From Jeotgalibacillus malaysiensis (GTDB lineage Bacteria; Bacillota; Bacilli; Bacillales; Jeotgalibacillaceae), in NCBI GenBank assembly GCA_000818095.1, contig CP009416.1:2402501-2466500 (forward strand): a stretch of 64,000 bases of DNA. The letters are read 5' to 3'. The position numbers and the translations under genes were made by a program. Below are positions 1 to 7,472 of the stretch, piece after piece. The notes below the pieces were generated by a model. That model was not told the DNA's origin. It saw only the letters and a list, made by a program, of their open reading frames with translations, and searched no databases. Numbering within the stretch: the first letter of the stretch is position 1; each line of letters opens with the position of its first letter.

Positions 1-754
1 TGTTTTAACCCAGCTGATTGAGAGAAATACCCGTTATGAAATTGACTGGGATGACCTTGCACAGAAGTTGAAAGAAGTTAAAATGTTTTTACTATGCAGT
101 CCGCATAACCCGTCAGGCAGAATCTGGACTGAAGAGGAATTGAAGAAAATCGCTGACATGTGTAAGCAGGAAAATGTTTATCTCGTATCTGATGAAATTC
201 ACTCAGATCTCGTGTACCGCCATGCAAAGCATGTGCCCGCAGCACTTGCAGCTGAGGACGACGCGCACATCATCACATTCGTCGCACCGTCAAAAACCTT
301 TAATTTAGCCGGCATGCAAGCTTCTGCTGTCATTGCTTCTGATGAGGAAGTCCGCAAAAAAATTCAGGAAGATCAGGGTAAACAGGGTTTCTTTACACTA
401 TCAACATTTGGTATTACTGCAATGGAATCCGCTTATTCAGAAGGCGAAGAATGGCTTGAGCAGCTGATCGACTATCTCGAAAGCAATCTTGAAATAGTCA
501 GAAAAGGTATTCAGGAAATCGACGGCCTTTATCTGATGGAGCCCGACAGCACCTATCTACTATGGATCGATGCACGTGAAAAAGGCTTAAGTGAAGATGA
601 CATGAAAGAAGTACTTTACCAAAAAGCAAAGCTCGGAGTTGATACGGGTGAAAAGTATGGTAAAGGCGGCGAAGGCTTTATCCGGATGAATATTGCTTCA
701 CCGCGGGCGATGGTTGAAGAAGGAATGGAGAGATTGAAGAAGGCTTTTGAATAG
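1..754 (+). CDS. patB: PatB/MalY-type aminotransferase-fold C-S lyase (C-terminal part)
   Basis: This is the C-terminal part of a PLP-dependent fold-type I enzyme; the frame is open to the left edge, so the start lies outside the window. About 250 residues are visible. The motif SPHNPSGR, the aspartate region SDEIHSDL and the Schiff-base lysine region APSKTFNLAG are typical of the PatB/MalY branch, which acts as cystathionine beta-lyase or cysteine desulfhydrase in the cytoplasm. The ending (GFIRMNIASPR) is normal for the family. In B. subtilis patB lies next to the kinB-kapB locus, which fits the genes that follow. Substrate is inferred from family only. Confidence 0.8.
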   Translation, partial: VLTQLIERNTRYEIDWDDLAQKLKEVKMFLLCSPHNPSGRIWTEEELKKIADMCKQENVYLVSDEIHSDLVYRHAKHVPAALAAEDDAHIITFVAPSKTFNLAGMQASAVIASDEEVRKKIQEDQGKQGFFTLSTFGITAMESAYSEGEEWLEQLIDYLESNLEIVRKGIQEIDGLYLMEPDSTYLLWIDAREKGLSEDDMKEVLYQKAKLGVDTGEKYGKGGEGFIRMNIASPRAMVEEGMERLKKAFE

Positions 755-768
755 GCTTTGATGTAAAA

Positions 769-801
769 ACGGCGGGATCTCAAAATTTGAGATCCCGCCG
801 T
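769..801. terminator. bidirectional hairpin terminator
   Basis: A 16-bp perfect stem (769-784 with 786-801) sits between two converging genes, with A-rich sequence on the left and T-rich sequence on the right. It can end transcription from both sides. Confidence 0.85.
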
Positions 802-807
802 ACTTAT

Positions 808-1014
808 TTAAGAATGTGTATCCTTACGATTCATCATTTTCTCTTCAAGCTTTTTCGCTTCGTCTGCCTGACGTTTTGATACGCGGACAATCCATTTATA
901 TGTCACGTAGGTCATTAATACGAATAACAGCAACCATAATGCAGCCGGCAGGTATTCGGATTTATCCTCAGGAAAGTATAGGAAAAGCTGTAAGACAAAC
1001 CATTCAGCAACCAT
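808..1014 (-). CDS. small single-pass membrane protein, unknown
   Basis: A 68-residue protein with one clear hydrophobic segment (about residues 22-42, AALWLLLFVLMTYVTYKW) followed by a positively charged, probably cytoplasmic tail rich in Lys, Arg and Glu. A strong ribosome site (GAGGAGG) lies 6 nt before the ATG, and a shared terminator follows directly, so it is likely real although I recognise no family. It occupies, together with the next gene, the place where kinB lies in B. subtilis. The overlapping plus-strand frame is a shadow. Confidence 0.6.
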   Translation of the reverse strand: MVAEWFVLQLFLYFPEDKSEYLPAALWLLLFVLMTYVTYKWIVRVSKRQADEAKKLEEKMMNRKDTHS

Positions 1015-1094
1015 TGGCCGCCCTCCTCACATCTGTCTGATACATCCATTATAACAGCGGTGAAATCAGACTTCACGTGAACAATTCGTGTACA

Positions 1095-1802
1095 CTACTC
1101 TTCAATTGTAATTGATTCAATCACAATGTCTTCTTCAGGTGCGTCATTGACGGTTTCAGTTGCAGCGATCTGATCAACTACATCCATCCCCTCGATGACT
1201 TGTCCAAACACAGTGTGACGGTTATCAAGCCATGGCGTGCCACCGCGTTCTGCATAAATATCAATAATCTCCTGAGGAAATTCTGCATCCTCCATCTGAC
1301 CGATCATATCGTCAGCAACCGTTCCTGCCTGTACAATAAAAAACTGGCTGCCGTTTGTGTTTGGTCCGGAATTAGCCATGGAAAGAGCGCCTTTCATGTT
1401 GATCAGGGATTCATCGAATTCATCTTCAAACGGTTCTCCGTAGATACTCTCTCCACCTGCTCCGGTGCCATCAGGATCTCCACCCTGAATCATAAAGTCC
1501 TGGATCACGCGGTGAAAAGTCAGCCCGTCGTAATAGCCGTTTTCAGCATGAGTCGTAAAGTTTTCAACAGCTTTAGGTGCCTTCTCAGGGAACAGCTTTA
1601 GTGTAATCGTTCCTTCTGATGTCTCCATTGTTGCGACCGGCTCATTTTCAGCAGGCTCAGGATTAGTCTGAGGATATCCTTCAACAACTGTATATTCCGG
1701 TTCCGTGCTTTCAGTTTCTGTTGCGCTTTCTTCCTCTGCCCCGCCACAAGCTGACAGAATGAGTAGTAAAGATAATGGTAATAGTGCTTTTAACTTCATC
1801 AT
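1095..1802 (-). CDS. lipoprotein cyclophilin-type peptidyl-prolyl isomerase
   Basis: A 235-residue secreted lipoprotein. The N-terminus has a signal peptide ending in a lipobox (LSAC, Cys about residue 19), then an acidic Glu/Thr-rich linker and a cyclophilin domain from about residue 50 to the end. Cyclophilin signatures visible are [22 protein letters not shown] and the HTVFGQV segment. It should isomerise prolyl bonds in proteins folding outside the membrane. The start is taken at one of two adjacent ATGs (1802 or 1799), because GGAGG lies 6-9 nt upstream; the longer frame from a TTG would overlap the ribosome site. The B. subtilis ppiB product is cytosolic, so this is a different, surface-anchored member. 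Confidence 0.85.
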   Translation of the reverse strand: MMKLKALLPLSLLLILSACGGAEEESATETESTEPEYTVVEGYPQTNPEPAENEPVATMETSEGTITLKLFPEKAPKAVENFTTHAENGYYDGLTFHRVIQDFMIQGGDPDGTGAGGESIYGEPFEDEFDESLINMKGALSMANSGPNTNGSQFFIVQAGTVADDMIGQMEDAEFPQEIIDIYAERGGTPWLDNRHTVFGQVIEGMDVVDQIAATETVNDAPEEDIVIESITIEE

Positions 1803-1887
1803 AATCGCCTCCAATTAATACTTTAGACGAACGAAAAGAAAAAATCATCATTTTAAGGTAAACTTATGTTAAAGGAGTGGATATTTT

Positions 1888-2268
1888 ATGAACCTGGTGA
1901 AGGCATTTTATAAAACCGGTGCTTATATTGGTGAGGTTGACCAAGTACATACAGAGCATCAGGTGATACGGATCAAAAGTGTAATTAAGCATCCTGAGCA
2001 GGGAGACTTGCATAATCCAAAGCAGGTGGATGTACCATTTTTCCATGAACGGAAGGCGCTTGCTTTTAATGAGCGCGCAAATATTCCGTCCTCGATGGTG
2101 AAGCCGTATGATGGTGAATTGACCGATTACAATGAAAGTTTGATTGAGTCTGTCAAAAAGCTTGAGGAAAAATTAAAGGCTGAAGATTCTCCTTTTCATC
2201 AGAAATGCTTTGAAGCGCTCCAGGGTGTGAAGCGTGAATATGAATTGATGTATAACCTGAAATTTTAA
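1888..2268 (+). CDS. kapB: kinase-associated protein B
   Basis: A 126-residue protein resembling KapB throughout, including the opening segment FYKTGAYIGEV and the basic, coiled C-terminal half. In B. subtilis KapB is needed for the sensor kinase KinB to feed the sporulation phosphorelay. The family is historically called a lipoprotein, but this sequence shows no signal peptide or lipobox. An AAAGGAG ribosome site lies about 8 nt before the ATG. kapD converges from the other side, separated by a strong terminator. No kinB is visible upstream, which is unusual and is discussed as a finding. Confidence 0.8.
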   Translation: MNLVKAFYKTGAYIGEVDQVHTEHQVIRIKSVIKHPEQGDLHNPKQVDVPFFHERKALAFNERANIPSSMVKPYDGELTDYNESLIESVKKLEEKLKAEDSPFHQKCFEALQGVKREYELMYNLKF

Positions 2269-2276
2269 ATAACCAT

Positions 2277-2308
2277 AAAAAAAGAACCCATGCACGGGTT
2301 CTTTTTTT
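2277..2308. terminator. terminator between kapB and kapD
   Basis: A 9-bp stem (AAAGAACCC/GGGTTCTTT) with A and T runs on both sides, placed between the converging kapB and kapD genes. Confidence 0.85.
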
Positions 2309-2918
2309 ATTGGGCGAGAAACTGCCTGAGCGCGGAGAAATCCACGCGGTCGCCGATCGTTGTTGACTCTGAGCGGTTCAGATACTTTTTATCTTTTTCA
2401 ACAAGCTGGTAAATATGATAAGTCGTCATGGCATCATCAAGTGCTTTATGATGCTTTCCGGTTCCGTCTTTTCCATATTCCTGTACAGCTTTCCAAAGTC
2501 CGGTCTGGTTACGGTCACCGAAAAACCGTTTATATTCCATAGAGAGATCTACAAATTCCCCGCTGAACGGAAACGGCAGCTTGGCGATCTGACAATTCTG
2601 CTTTAATACCTTCATGTCCATATTGCCCCATGTGACTACCTTGCAGGGACCGGCTGCATTATATTCAGCCAGCTTTTCAATGAGTGTATAGAGTGAGATT
2701 CCCCGGTCCACCTGCTGCTGGCTGATATTTAAAAAGTTTTTGCATCTGCGGGACAGCCGTTTAAAAACACGGGGTTTTACATAGCTTGAGAACTGCTCCT
2801 GCCTGTCACCCTGCACTGCAAGCAGCCCCACTTCAATAATTTCAGGAAAGAACCCTTTATGTCCTCTTCCTTCTGGCATGGAGAATTCAAAATCAATAAA
2901 GATCGTTACGTCATTCAT
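2307..2918 (-). CDS. kapD: KapD, DEDDh 3'-5' exonuclease-fold protein
   Basis: A 203-residue DnaQ-like exonuclease domain. The first acidic motif is FIDFEF (residues 7-12), the second is in the WGNMDMKVL region, and the third is HKALDDA near residue 160, giving a full DEDDh set. In B. subtilis KapD is described as an inhibitor of the KinA route to sporulation. I chose the ATG at 2918 because a GGGGGG-rich ribosome site precedes it and the protein then starts directly with the exonuclease strand. The ten extra residues of the longer frame contain that ribosome site. Confidence 0.85.
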   Translation of the reverse strand: MNDVTIFIDFEFSMPEGRGHKGFFPEIIEVGLLAVQGDRQEQFSSYVKPRVFKRLSRRCKNFLNISQQQVDRGISLYTLIEKLAEYNAAGPCKVVTWGNMDMKVLKQNCQIAKLPFPFSGEFVDLSMEYKRFFGDRNQTGLWKAVQEYGKDGTGKHHKALDDAMTTYHIYQLVEKDKKYLNRSESTTIGDRVDFSALRQFLAQ

Positions 2919-3037
2919 ACTACCCCCCCTTATGCTGTGGTGTTTCACACAAAAATGTTGGGTTTATTATAACACGGGACCGCTTAATGTTTATAAAAAT
3001 GTCTGAATTTTCATACGACAATTTCCGTAGCGCTTTG

Positions 3038-3065
3038 TTGCACCCAGTTCTCTAAGGTGTATAAT
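3038..3065 (+). promoter_or_regulatory. candidate sigma-A promoter of the MFS gene
   Basis: TTGCAC (3038-3043) and TATAAT (3060-3065) are separated by 16 bp. An upstream ATG at 3057 falls inside this -10 element, so it cannot be the translation start of the following gene if the promoter is used. Confidence 0.6.
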
Positions 3066-3116
3066 TACTACGGTACACGAAATAATGAATGCAATGATGA
3101 CAAGAAGGTGTTAGCA

Positions 3117-4316
3117 ATTACTGTTGAAAAAAAGAATTTGACGATTATGTGGGTTGCGAACTTTTTAGTCGCTGCCAGTGCTACAATGGTTTTACCGTTT
3201 TTATCTCTCTATATAGAAACGATGGGGAATTTTTCACCTGAATATGTACAGAAATGGTCTGGACTTGTTTTTGGGATTACATTTCTGACAGCATTTTTTG
3301 TCTCTCCAATCTGGGGCAGATTTGGTGACCGCTTCGGGTACAAACCGATATTAATGATCACAGGATACGGGATTGCCTTCAGCATTTTTATGATGGGCTT
3401 TATTGATTCAGTGTTCGGACTGTTCATTTTAAGAATGTTTATGGGCGTTGTTACAGGATTTATCCCGACTTCTCTTGCTTTAATCTCCTCACAGACACCA
3501 AAGCATATAGCAGGCAGAACGCTCGGCACGCTTCAGATGGGGACAGTGACCGGTGGATTATTCGGACCAATTCTTGGCGGACTGATGGCTGATGCTTTCG
3601 GATTCAGCTATACCTTTATTATTACAGCGATTGTGATTTCAATTGCTGCGACCGTTGTCCTTTTCGGGATTACAGAAAAGAAGAAATCTGCCGATAAAAA
3701 GAATGAGAAAACGTATACGAGAAAAGAAGTGTTTAAACATATTACAAGTCAGCGCATGCTTTTGACTGTCATGGTCCTGTCTTTTCTTGTCCAAATGGCT
3801 AACTTCAGTATCCAGCCGCTTCTCGCACTTTATGTCGATGGCCTGACGAGTGCAGCTAATATTGCATTCCTCTCAGGGCTTGCTTTTTCCGCAACCGGTT
3901 TTGGTAACCTCATTGCTACAAGGGGCTGGGGCAGATTAGGCGATGCGATCGGCTATACAAAGGTACTGACGATTTTACTCGTTTTATCAGCTGCATTTAT
4001 TATTCCGCAGGCACTCGTCACTGAACTGTGGCAGCTGATCATTTTAAGATTTTTATTCGGAATGGCCATTGGCGGTATTATTCCAAGTGTAACCGCCTTT
4101 ATCAGACACGCAGCCCCTGTATCGATGCAGGGTGAAGTGCTTGGTTATAACCAGAGCTTCAGATTTCTCGGGAACGTTGCGGGTCCTGCATTTGGCGGAC
4201 TGCTATCTGGGTATATCGGAATCTCATCCGTCTTTTATGTAACTGGAATTTTATTCCTGAGCGCATTCGGTCTGCTTTGGTGGAGCAGACAACAAGTAGC
4301 AGTTGAAGATCATTAA
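3117..4316 (+). CDS. yuxJ: MFS multidrug-type exporter, YuxJ-like
   Basis: A roughly 399-residue major facilitator transporter with 12 predicted membrane segments and the loop motif GRFGDRFGYKP between segments 2 and 3; a related GRLGDAIGYTK motif occurs in the second half. The pattern matches drug:H+ antiporters of the MdtG/TetA kind. Its position between kapD and pbpD is that of B. subtilis yuxJ. The start is uncertain. There is no ATG or TTG near a good ribosome site: the AAGAAGGTG site (3102-3110) sits 6 nt before an ATT codon at 3117, and an in-frame GTG at 3108 has only a weak site. Substrate unknown. Confidence 0.85.
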   Translation: MTVEKKNLTIMWVANFLVAASATMVLPFLSLYIETMGNFSPEYVQKWSGLVFGITFLTAFFVSPIWGRFGDRFGYKPILMITGYGIAFSIFMMGFIDSVFGLFILRMFMGVVTGFIPTSLALISSQTPKHIAGRTLGTLQMGTVTGGLFGPILGGLMADAFGFSYTFIITAIVISIAATVVLFGITEKKKSADKKNEKTYTRKEVFKHITSQRMLLTVMVLSFLVQMANFSIQPLLALYVDGLTSAANIAFLSGLAFSATGFGNLIATRGWGRLGDAIGYTKVLTILLVLSAAFIIPQALVTELWQLIILRFLFGMAIGGIIPSVTAFIRHAAPVSMQGEVLGYNQSFRFLGNVAGPAFGGLLSGYIGISSVFYVTGILFLSAFGLLWWSRQQVAVEDH

Positions 4317-4337
4317 GTAGAAATGGAGAATTGCGAT

Positions 4338-6188
4338 ATGCGCATGACATTGGGCTTTACAGGTGTAATACTGCTAATCCCGCTATGCATATTTCTATGG
4401 GTTGAAATGGATAAGGAAATTAAAACGCAGGCTGCTTTTCAGGAAGCCGTATCTGAAAAAGTTGATGTGGATCAGATTCATACAAATGAGACCAGCTTTC
4501 TGCTCGATCAGGACGGGAACCGTTTTGCTCAAGGCAGCTCAGGTGTCAGACTGTATGCAACGAATGAAGAAATCCCTCAATTTTTAAAGGATGTAACAGT
4601 GTATTCAGAGGATCAGAACTTTTATGATCATATCGGCTTTGATGCCGGTGCGATTATCCGTGCGGTCGTTAAAAACCTGGTTTTCACCCATATTCAGCAG
4701 GGCGGCAGTACGATTACTCAGCAGCTTGCAAGAAACCTATATCTTACCCAGGATAAAACCTATAACCGGAAAATGACGGAGCTTTTTTATGCTAATGAGC
4801 TTGAAAAAAAGCTGACAAAGGATGAAATTTTATCCGCTTATTTAAATATTATTTACTACAGCAATGGTGTATACGGGATTAAAGGCGCCTCTATGTATTA
4901 TTTCGATAAGGAGCTTCACGAGCTGTCTAAAGCTGAAATGGCATTTTTAGCAGCAATCCCGAATAACCCTTCCAAATATGATCCTGTGAATAACTTTGAT
5001 CAGGCAAAGGAACGTCAGGAAAGATTGTTCGATATTCTGGTGCTTGAGGAAATGATGGACAGCGATGAAGCAGAAGCGCTGAAAGCAGAACCGATCAATC
5101 TGCAGCCATATGAAAATACAGATTTATATCCTGATTATGCTGTCTATGTTGAATATGAATTAAAGCAGCTGATTGCTGAACAGGAAGGTTTTAAAGATCG
5201 ACTGAACCGTGCAGAGAAATCTTCTGTCAGAGAACAGATCAGCCAGGAGCTTGATCAGCGGACGAATGAAGTGCTCGGTTCAGGCGTAATGATCCACACT
5301 GCGCTTTCCCCCGCTCTGCAGGAGAAAACTGTCGCTGCTGTTAAAAATCATCTACCTTATGAAAATGTTGAGGGCGCTGCTGTTCTGATCGACAATGTTT
5401 CCCGGGAAATAGTCGGCATTGCCGGTGGTAAAAGCTATCAGAAGTATAATTTTAATCGTGCCTACCAGGCAGTCAGGCAGCCTGGATCAGCGATTAAGCC
5501 ACTTCTGGTCTATGCACCATATATAGAAACGTATCAGCCATTTTTAAGCCAGACTGTAAATGCTGACAGCTTTTGCATTGACAATTACTGCCCCGAAAAT
5601 TATGGCGGCATTGAATATGGAAATGTCTCGCTTTCAAGAGCCTTTCTATTGTCACTTAACACGCCGGCTGCAAGACTAATGAATGAAACAGGTATTGATC
5701 TTTCATTTAACTATTTACAGGCATTTGATTTTGATTCCGTCCAGCCCGGTGATCGCACCTTAGCAGCTGCTGCAGGCGGCTTCACTTACGGTATGTCACC
5801 ACTCGAGCTGACTGATGCCTATACCAGCTTTATCGATGGCAGCTATACGCCTGCGCATGCGATCCGTATGGTCACAGACACTGCGGGAAACGTACTTTAT
5901 GAATGGGAAGATAAAAAGGTGCCGGTCTGGTCAGCCCAAACGACTACAAAAATGAGAGAACTGCTGAATACTGCTGCTGTTTCAGGTACCGGGAGCCCGG
6001 CTTATCTGAATAAGCCTTATATCGGAATTAAAACCGGTACAACCAATGAGTGGGCGGACTACTGGACAGTCGGCTTAACGGACCAGTTCACCGGAGGCGT
6101 CTGGGTTGGCCATGACCTGCCTGAGAATATGAGAAGTATTGAAAACGACAGGCCGGCCCATTTGATCTGGAAGGATATGATGAGGTAG
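4338..6188 (+). CDS. pbpD: class A penicillin-binding protein (PBP4-like)
   Basis: A bifunctional peptidoglycan synthase of about 616 residues. After one N-terminal membrane anchor comes a glycosyltransferase domain with EDQNFYDHIGFD and GGSTITQQLARN. It is followed by a transpeptidase domain with the serine motif SAIK (in QPGSAIKPLL), SLN and KTGTTNEW. It polymerises and crosslinks glycan strands outside the membrane. ATG 4338 is preferred because ATGGAG, spaced 9 nt upstream, serves as its ribosome site. It starts about 20 nt after the MFS gene, so the two are probably cotranscribed, as with yuxJ-pbpD in B. subtilis. A terminator follows. Confidence 0.88.
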   Translation: MRMTLGFTGVILLIPLCIFLWVEMDKEIKTQAAFQEAVSEKVDVDQIHTNETSFLLDQDGNRFAQGSSGVRLYATNEEIPQFLKDVTVYSEDQNFYDHIGFDAGAIIRAVVKNLVFTHIQQGGSTITQQLARNLYLTQDKTYNRKMTELFYANELEKKLTKDEILSAYLNIIYYSNGVYGIKGASMYYFDKELHELSKAEMAFLAAIPNNPSKYDPVNNFDQAKERQERLFDILVLEEMMDSDEAEALKAEPINLQPYENTDLYPDYAVYVEYELKQLIAEQEGFKDRLNRAEKSSVREQISQELDQRTNEVLGSGVMIHTALSPALQEKTVAAVKNHLPYENVEGAAVLIDNVSREIVGIAGGKSYQKYNFNRAYQAVRQPGSAIKPLLVYAPYIETYQPFLSQTVNADSFCIDNYCPENYGGIEYGNVSLSRAFLLSLNTPAARLMNETGIDLSFNYLQAFDFDSVQPGDRTLAAAAGGFTYGMSPLELTDAYTSFIDGSYTPAHAIRMVTDTAGNVLYEWEDKKVPVWSAQTTTKMRELLNTAAVSGTGSPAYLNKPYIGIKTGTTNEWADYWTVGLTDQFTGGVWVGHDLPENMRSIENDRPAHLIWKDMMR

Positions 6189-6192
6189 TATG

Positions 6193-6232
6193 AGACCCCT
6201 TACGTCAGGTTGCTGGCTGAGGGGTGTTTTTA
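6193..6232 (+). terminator. terminator after pbpD
   Basis: ACCCCT (6195-6200) pairs with AGGGGT (6220-6225) around an imperfect inner stem, followed by TGTTTTTATTTT. Confidence 0.7.
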
Positions 6233-6576
6233 TTTTGGGTTGGGGTTTGCGGCTGGTGGTTGGATGACGAGCGTGGCGACTTGAAAGAAAGTGAGCTTAA
6301 AATGATGAGATCGGTCGTGTATTTGAAGCAATAATGAGACAAGATGATGCAATTAACCTGTTGCAAATCGTAATGAAGGAATAAAATCTAATATTGATAG
6401 AATCATCTTGGCACTGAGGCAATCATTTCTCAAATTGAGGGAAATATTGCTAAATTGAAGGAATTAGCAACGTTTGCCCAAGCAACAGCGAGCACTAGTG
6501 AAGCCACATCGCCGCCCTCCCCAGCCCCAAAACAAAAACACCCCCGCCTAAAACCATCAGAGGTGTCCGCATATAC
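6233..6576. other. 344-bp gap with degenerate ~21-bp periodic repeat
   Basis: No coding frame was found here. From about 6330 to 6475, short blocks beginning AAT, ATT or ACT plus GA recur near 6330, 6351, 6372, 6393, 6413, 6434 and 6454, that is every 20-21 bp. The right end (about 6540-6570) has a weak ACACC...GGTGT inverted repeat with a T-rich side on the minus strand, which may terminate the gene ending at 6577. Confidence 0.45.
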
Positions 6577-7152
6577 TCAAGCTGGCAGCTGCTCCAAAAT
6601 CGGAAGACTTGCAAGCAGTCCATTATAGAGCCTGATCACAACGTACAGTACTGCAGAAATCATCGCAGACCACACCGTAATCTCAAACAAGATTACACCA
6701 ACCGTACCCCCTGCTGACAATGTCGTGCTGACCTTCATGACAAAATAAATAAAGTAAATAAACGATGTCACGGCAAAGATAATCAGCAGTCCCCTAATAG
6801 AAGAAAGACTGACAATCGTAACAAGTGAGCCGAAGAAATAAATGAGCGACCCCGATCGGACGCGGGTTAATGCCTCCCCTTCTTTATCCCTTGAGAAAAA
6901 CAGCAGTGCCACTTCATTGATCGTCTCTGCAATCAGCTTTAAAGCGGCAAAGATCATAAAGCAGACGATCATCAGTACAATTAATATAAATATTTTCAGT
7001 TCAAGATCAGATAAAAACTCCCTCATCCCTGCATAAATGCCGATTCCTTTAAATAATTCAGTCAGCACCCCAGTTCCATAGACTGAAAATGATAAGCTGA
7101 ACATTAAAATTGAAAACAGAGGAAGGTATCCTGTTAAATATGTATTTTTCAT
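6577..7152 (-). CDS. yufK: YufK-like integral membrane protein (DUF5366-like)
   Basis: A 191-residue, very hydrophobic protein with about five membrane segments and a short charged loop (FFSRDKEGEAL) near the middle. The sequence pattern and its position just upstream of mrpA match YufK of B. subtilis, whose function is unknown. It is transcribed away from the mrp operon, so the 320-bp gap to mrpA carries both promoters. No catalytic motif is visible. The assignment rests on remembered similarity and on synteny. Confidence 0.6.
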   Translation of the reverse strand: MKNTYLTGYLPLFSILMFSLSFSVYGTGVLTELFKGIGIYAGMREFLSDLELKIFILIVLMIVCFMIFAALKLIAETINEVALLFFSRDKEGEALTRVRSGSLIYFFGSLVTIVSLSSIRGLLIIFAVTSFIYFIYFVMKVSTTLSAGGTVGVILFEITVWSAMISAVLYVVIRLYNGLLASLPILEQLPA

Positions 7153-7393
7153 TTATGACGCTCCCGGTAATTCATCTACTCACATGATAATCGTTTCTGC
7201 CGTTTTTTAAAAGGAAATTCCAAAAGATTCTAGTATTTGCCGTCATTTTTCGACACGAAGATGTAAAAATTTTATGTCAGAAAATCGTTTTCTTCCTATA
7301 TATAAGCACAGGACAAGGCCTGTTATACAAGTGATTCCATTATGCATTCACGCTGCTTTTACGTTATACTATTTTCTATACAACATTTAAAAG

Positions 7394-7448
7394 ATCACAT
7401 CACTAAGGACTTCCGTGTAAGGCGAGAGTCCTTATTTAAATGTGTGAT
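7394..7448 (+). promoter_or_regulatory. structured mrp leader (two nested stems)
   Basis: In the untranslated region before mrpA an inner stem TAAGGACT/AGTCCTTA (7404-7411 with 7427-7434) is enclosed by an outer pairing ATCACAT with ATGTGTGAT (7394-7400 with 7440-7448). A TATACT box at 7365-7370 may be the promoter. The ribosome site AAGGAGG follows about 10 nt after the structure, so it could influence translation. No T-run follows. The ligand, if any, is unknown. Confidence 0.4.
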
Positions 7449-7472
7449 AGAGAATTTAAGGAGGGATCTTCA

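Noticed and set aside
3057-3116. N-terminal extension of the MFS exporter from ATG 3057
   Set aside because: The ATG overlaps the likely -10 box, and the extension is polar and unlike the family start.
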